Assembly: GCF_037026715.1 (NCBI RefSeq)
Contig: NZ_JBANCG010000005.1
Location: 310,001-374,000 of the forward strand
Length of the DNA stretch: 64,000 bases
Direction of reading: 5' to 3'
Origin: Breoghania sp037026715
Lineage (GTDB): Bacteria > Pseudomonadota > Alphaproteobacteria > Rhizobiales > Stappiaceae
In this document: positions 61,090 to 64,000 of the stretch, piece by piece
Position numbering within the stretch: position 1 is the stretch's first letter
How the letters are laid out: every line of letters starts with the position of its first letter
Translations under genes and position numbers: made by a program
Notes under the pieces: model-generated
What the model saw: only the letters and a program-made list of their open reading frames with translations
What the model was told of the DNA's origin: nothing
Database searches by the model: none

Positions 61090-62112
61090 TCATGTCAGCG
61101 TCAGCTCGCGCAGCGCCTGCGGCCGCGTGCAGAGCGAAACCGCGTTCATCTGCACTTCAATATGCCGCCCCTTGCCGTTCGCCATCTTGTACTGATGCAT
61201 GTAGAATGGCAGGCCGAGCGGCGGCAGCTCGTTGACTGTGTCCTCGTAATCCGGCGGCGCGAACCGGGTGATGAAGAGTTCGGGAACACCGACCGGCACG
61301 ACGCGTGCCTTGTTGGGGTCGATGTAAGACGCCCCGAGGTCGGACTTCGCTTTCGCTCCGGTCTTGTAGCGCTCCCATGTCGCGCCACCGAATTCGAACA
61401 CGTCCGGCACGTCCTGGCGCAGAACGACCGCACCGGCGTTGTACATGAACGTCTCGCGCACCGATTTGTGCTCCCACACCGCCTTGTGGAAGTTGCGCCC
61501 GGTGAAAACGTGCAGGCCGGAATAGGTTTCGTCGAGATCGTCCTCGATCGAATAGACGACATCCTGCCAAAGGCTCGAGACCTTGGTAGCCTCAACGTCA
61601 AGTTCCAGCGAGACCGGGGCAGGCACTGCGATTCCGAACCGGCTGTAAAGGTCCTCCAGAACCGTGCCGGACTTCGACGTGATAATGCCCTTAACAGCAC
61701 CGACACGCTGATGCTCCAGCGTCATGGTCAGGTCCTGCCCATGCCGAGCCCCCTTCCGCTCGACGCGGTCCTGCAGGGTTTCGAGTTCGTCCGTGCTGCC
61801 GAAGCGAATGATGCCCTGCACTTCATCGGCCCTGACAGCATCATCACGTTGGTAGTGGGGGATGTCGAAAGGCAGTTTGCGGCGCTTCTCGTCGTCGACG
61901 GTCTCACCGGGACCGCCGCGTTCCGACGGTTCCACCAGCCCCAGCTTGCCGTCGCGCATTTCGATGGAGACGCGGGTCGAGGTTACCCCGTCTTCATCAA
62001 AAATCCCGGTCGCAGAGATCTGGCCGGGACGGTAGGGTTCGGAATTGACTGCGGCGGTAAGGCTCCGCATGGAGAAGCCATCGCCCTCCCAGATATCGAC
62101 TTCATCGGGCAT
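61090..62112 (-). CDS. Phage major capsid protein E
   Basis: A 340-residue capsid protein of the lambda gpE family: FSMRSLTAAVNSEPYRPGQI, ETVDDEKRRKLPFDIPHYQR and the VQGIIRFGSTDELETLQDRV long-helix region, and C-terminal ITRFAPPDYEDTVNELPPLG. It has the HK97 fold in known relatives. It follows the decoration protein by ten bases. Confidence 0.93.
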   Translation of the reverse strand: MPDEVDIWEGDGFSMRSLTAAVNSEPYRPGQISATGIFDEDGVTSTRVSIEMRDGKLGLVEPSERGGPGETVDDEKRRKLPFDIPHYQRDDAVRADEVQGIIRFGSTDELETLQDRVERKGARHGQDLTMTLEHQRVGAVKGIITSKSGTVLEDLYSRFGIAVPAPVSLELDVEATKVSSLWQDVVYSIEDDLDETYSGLHVFTGRNFHKAVWEHKSVRETFMYNAGAVVLRQDVPDVFEFGGATWERYKTGAKAKSDLGASYIDPNKARVVPVGVPELFITRFAPPDYEDTVNELPPLGLPFYMHQYKMANGKGRHIEVQMNAVSLCTRPQALRELTLT

Positions 62113-62122
62113 GATCTTCTCC

Positions 62123-62503
62123 TTAGCGCGTCTTGATCCCGGCCAAGCCGAGCTGTGTCTGTTTCGCCGTCACCTTGGCGGCGCTGTCGACCGAGGCGTG
62201 ATAGATCAGCATCGGCGCCTTCACCTCGGCGTCGGCCGACGTCACCACGGCCTCGACGTCCGCGTCCGTTGCGTCGACGCCATAGGCGAGGATTGCCGAG
62301 GCGGTCTCCGCCCCTTCCTTGCCCGCGGTTTCGGCGTCGGGCGAAACGACATAGTTTTTCGTCGCCGTCACCTGGCCGAGGACGGTCCCTGCCTCGAGCC
62401 CGCCTTCGCCGGATGCGATCGTGACCACGTCGCGAGACCGGCTCCCGTTGGCCTCGCTCAGCAGGTACGCGAGGTTGCGCGCCTTCTCCGTTTTCATGTC
62501 CAT
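62123..62503 (-). CDS. Phage head decoration protein D-like
   Basis: A 126-residue protein like lambda gpD: LLSEANGSRSRDVVTIASG, LEAGTVLGQVTATKNYVV and VDATDADVEAVVTSADAEV, which match the D-family pattern of filling up the capsid three-fold sites. Start at 62503 (MDMKTEKARN). Confidence 0.9.
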   Translation of the reverse strand: MDMKTEKARNLAYLLSEANGSRSRDVVTIASGEGGLEAGTVLGQVTATKNYVVSPDAETAGKEGAETASAILAYGVDATDADVEAVVTSADAEVKAPMLIYHASVDSAAKVTAKQTQLGLAGIKTR

Positions 62504-62508
62504 GGTCG

Positions 62509-63603
62509 TCAGCCCTTCTTCTGCGCGTCGCGGCGCGCGGCGTAGATCGCACCCGGCTTCAGCGCGGTGCGCCGCCCGCTCTGACCGTCTTCGCCGGAAC
62601 CCTTGACCTGCCCGGGTGCGGCCTGCCCCGCCGCAGCGAGGCGACGCCGTTCGAAGTCCGCAGGCTTCGGATCGGCAGGATCCGTCTCCGGCTCGTCGGC
62701 AGTGACATCGGACGCCGCGGTTTTCGGCGCCGCCGCCAGGATCTTGAATGTCTCCTCCGGCGGCAGCTCGGTGTCGTAGGCGAGATGTTCCGCAAGCCCT
62801 TCACGGCCCTCGGCCTCTTCGCAGGTCATGATTGCCTTGATGCGAGCCTTGGCTTCGGAAGCACCCTCCGATTTCGCCGTAGCCCGTTCGGCGGCCGTGG
62901 TGTCGTCCGCCGCAGTGTTGCCAGCCATGGATGTCTCCTTGCTCTGACGGGTGGGAGCGGCGGTCGCCGCCTTCGACCGGTCGTCATCATCGAACGACCA
63001 GCCTTTCCTCGACGCGAGCGCGACGAGTTTCTTGGGAGTGTCGGAAAAGATCCGGTAGTCGAAGGCGGTCGCGGCAAGCGAGCGGACCCTGTCCGTGCGG
63101 TCCGCGTATCCCTGCTCGACGGCCTCGTCGCCCGTCATCCAGGTCGTGTCCTTCATCGCCTGGCGCACATCCTCGACCGCCTGTCCGCTACGATCGGCGT
63201 AAATCGACGCCATCTGGTCGGCCTGCTTGTCGAGCAGAGCGCGCGACTTCTCGTGATCCTCGGCTGTTCCGAAGGCATATCCGGCCGGATCGTGGATCAT
63301 CATCATTGCGCCGGATCGCATGACGATCTCGTCGCCGGCCATCGCGATGACGGAGGCCGCCGAGGCGGCGACCGCATCGACGATCATCGTGACCTGCCCC
63401 TTGTGAGCTGTCAGAGCGTTGTAGATGGCGATGCCGTCGTCGATATATCCGCCGCCGGAATTCACCCGCACGGTCACGTCGTTCGCCCATCCGTGCTCGG
63501 TCAAAGCTTCCTGGACTTCGAGAGCCGTGAACCCTTCGCCCCAATAGCTCTCGCCGACGAACCCGTAGAGCAGGAGTTCGCCGTTCGAAATCGTCACTGA
63601 CAT
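62509..63603 (-). CDS. Phage prohead maturation protease (ClpP/S49-like) with scaffold-like tail
   Basis: A 364-residue protein. The ClpP-like domain (about 1-175) has VTVRVNSGGGYIDDG, the nucleophile region AASAASVIAMAGDEI (Ser81/84) and the catalytic His in MMMIHDPAG (His104). The C-terminal region is charged and Ala/Pro-rich (about 220-364), as in head proteases that carry scaffold function. The ATG at 63603 has a GAGGAGA site upstream and is preferred to the longer frame. It precedes D and E as in lambda C-D-E. Confidence 0.92.
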   Translation of the reverse strand: MSVTISNGELLLYGFVGESYWGEGFTALEVQEALTEHGWANDVTVRVNSGGGYIDDGIAIYNALTAHKGQVTMIVDAVAASAASVIAMAGDEIVMRSGAMMMIHDPAGYAFGTAEDHEKSRALLDKQADQMASIYADRSGQAVEDVRQAMKDTTWMTGDEAVEQGYADRTDRVRSLAATAFDYRIFSDTPKKLVALASRKGWSFDDDDRSKAATAAPTRQSKETSMAGNTAADDTTAAERATAKSEGASEAKARIKAIMTCEEAEGREGLAEHLAYDTELPPEETFKILAAAPKTAASDVTADEPETDPADPKPADFERRRLAAAGQAAPGQVKGSGEDGQSGRRTALKPGAIYAARRDAQKKG

Positions 63604-63613
63604 GATTGTCTCC

Positions 63614-63877
63614 TCAGCCAAACCGGATCCGGCGGGCATAACGCCGCCTCTTCACGCGGCCGCCATTCTTCAGGATGCAGGCGTCTTCGAACTTCGCGAT
63701 CTCACGTTCCAGAAGCGCGATGTTGGCGCGGGAGTATTCGACCTCCTCCTCGCCGAAACGCACGCGCTCGGCCTGCCCGCCGGCAACGATGGCGAGCCGG
63801 ATCGAGCGAAGCTTTTCAGCGACCGCACACGGATCGTCGGTATCCAGCACGTCCTTGCGGATCCTGATTGACGTCAT
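63614..63877 (-). CDS. GpW-like head-tail joining protein
   Basis: An 87-residue basic protein: LRSIRLAIVAGGQAERVRFG, then ANIALLEREIAKFEDACI and a very basic C-terminus (NGGRVKRRRYARRIRF). It fits lambda gpW-type proteins that bind at the portal. It overlaps the upstream partial gene by 4 bases. Confidence 0.75.
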   Translation of the reverse strand: MTSIRIRKDVLDTDDPCAVAEKLRSIRLAIVAGGQAERVRFGEEEVEYSRANIALLEREIAKFEDACILKNGGRVKRRRYARRIRFG

Positions 63878-64000
63878 GACGAAACCTCCGTGGACGCCGG
63901 GCCGTCGGACGGATCGATGTTGCCGGCAGCCGTTGCCCGCTCGTAGGGGCTGCGCATGCCGGCCGCGAGATAGCGCTCGTGGGTGCGGTGGCGCTCTTCG
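63874..64000 (-). CDS. C-terminal end of a phage head gene, probably portal (partial)
   Basis: The last 41 codons plus stop of a gene entering from beyond 64000 (EERHRTHERYLAAGMRSPYE ... PASTEVSS). It overlaps the GpW-like gene by 4 bases. The portal gene is expected upstream of the protease, but the fragment shows no decisive motif, so terminase or another head gene is possible. Confidence 0.5.
   Translation of the reverse strand, partial: EERHRTHERYLAAGMRSPYERATAAGNIDPSDGPASTEVSS

Larger units (their letters stand above)
42885..64000 (-). mobile_element. Prophage (myovirus-like), late region; right end outside the window
   Basis: About 21 kb of densely packed minus-strand genes with frequent 4-base start/stop overlaps. 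In transcription order: connector/head genes, ClpP-like protease, decoration D, capsid E, connector proteins, V-W-J-I baseplate genes, DUF4815, fibre, sheath, tube, E/E', tape measure, U, X, D, then lysis genes. The element ends between about 42742 and 42885, next to the phosphoramidate operon. Integrase, repressor, replication and terminase genes would be past 64000. Genes in view look intact, so it may be inducible. Confidence 0.9.

Overview
The window looks like a chromosomal segment of a high-GC alphaproteobacterium of the order Hyphomicrobiales (Rhizobiales). The evidence is gene order: dgt / erpA / xthA; hda, AI-2E exporter and CDP-alcohol phosphatidyltransferase divergent from purM-purN; and mfd, sdhE, recG, DUF502, glmS, glmU in a row. 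Protein features agree: an Hda-type DnaA-like protein, a CcdA thiol-disulfide exporter and a BigR/SqrR-type ArsR repressor. The order is inferred from recalled synteny; the genus cannot be fixed from sequence reading alone.

Region 1 (1-33.9 kb) is ordinary core genome: nucleotide and purine metabolism, Fe-S assembly, DNA repair, molybdopterin synthesis, cell-wall precursor synthesis, two GST-family proteins with a DinB protein, and a persulfide-sensor-like ArsR repressor divergent from ccdA. A REP-like double palindrome lies between the ABC-F gene and mfd.

Region 2 (33.9-35.7 kb) is AT-richer, gene-poor DNA around a tRNA-Lys(UUU) gene (34850-34925, minus strand). It looks like the scar of past integration events.

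Region 3 (35.7-42.7 kb) is a tight plus-strand operon of six genes: CysC-like kinase, SAM methyltransferase, phosphohistidine/ATP-grasp kinase, class-I amidotransferase-like hydrolase, nucleotidyltransferase, and a large glycerophosphotransferase-like protein. The first five match in type and number of steps the Campylobacter jejuni Cj1415-Cj1420 pathway. That pathway makes CDP-activated phosphoramidate and the O-methyl phosphoramidate (MeOPN) decoration of capsule. The sixth is a candidate transferase to a surface glycan. This is the most interesting system in the window: an apparently complete phosphoramidate surface-modification island in an alphaproteobacterium, likely to be misread gene by gene as sulfate assimilation, PEP synthase and GMP-synthase-like genes.

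Region 4 (42.9-64 kb, continuing past the right end) is a prophage read on the minus strand. It has a lambda-like head module (head-tail joining, ClpP-like protease, decoration protein D, capsid E). The tail is P2-like and contractile (V, W, J, I, a DUF4815 protein, fibre and DUF4376 assembly protein, sheath FI, tube FII, frameshifted E/E', tape measure T, U, X, D). A lysis cassette follows (holin, SAR-type lysozyme, overlapping spanin pair). The late genes end facing the phosphoramidate operon. No integrase, repressor or replication gene is inside the window, so the prophage limits and its state are only partly visible.
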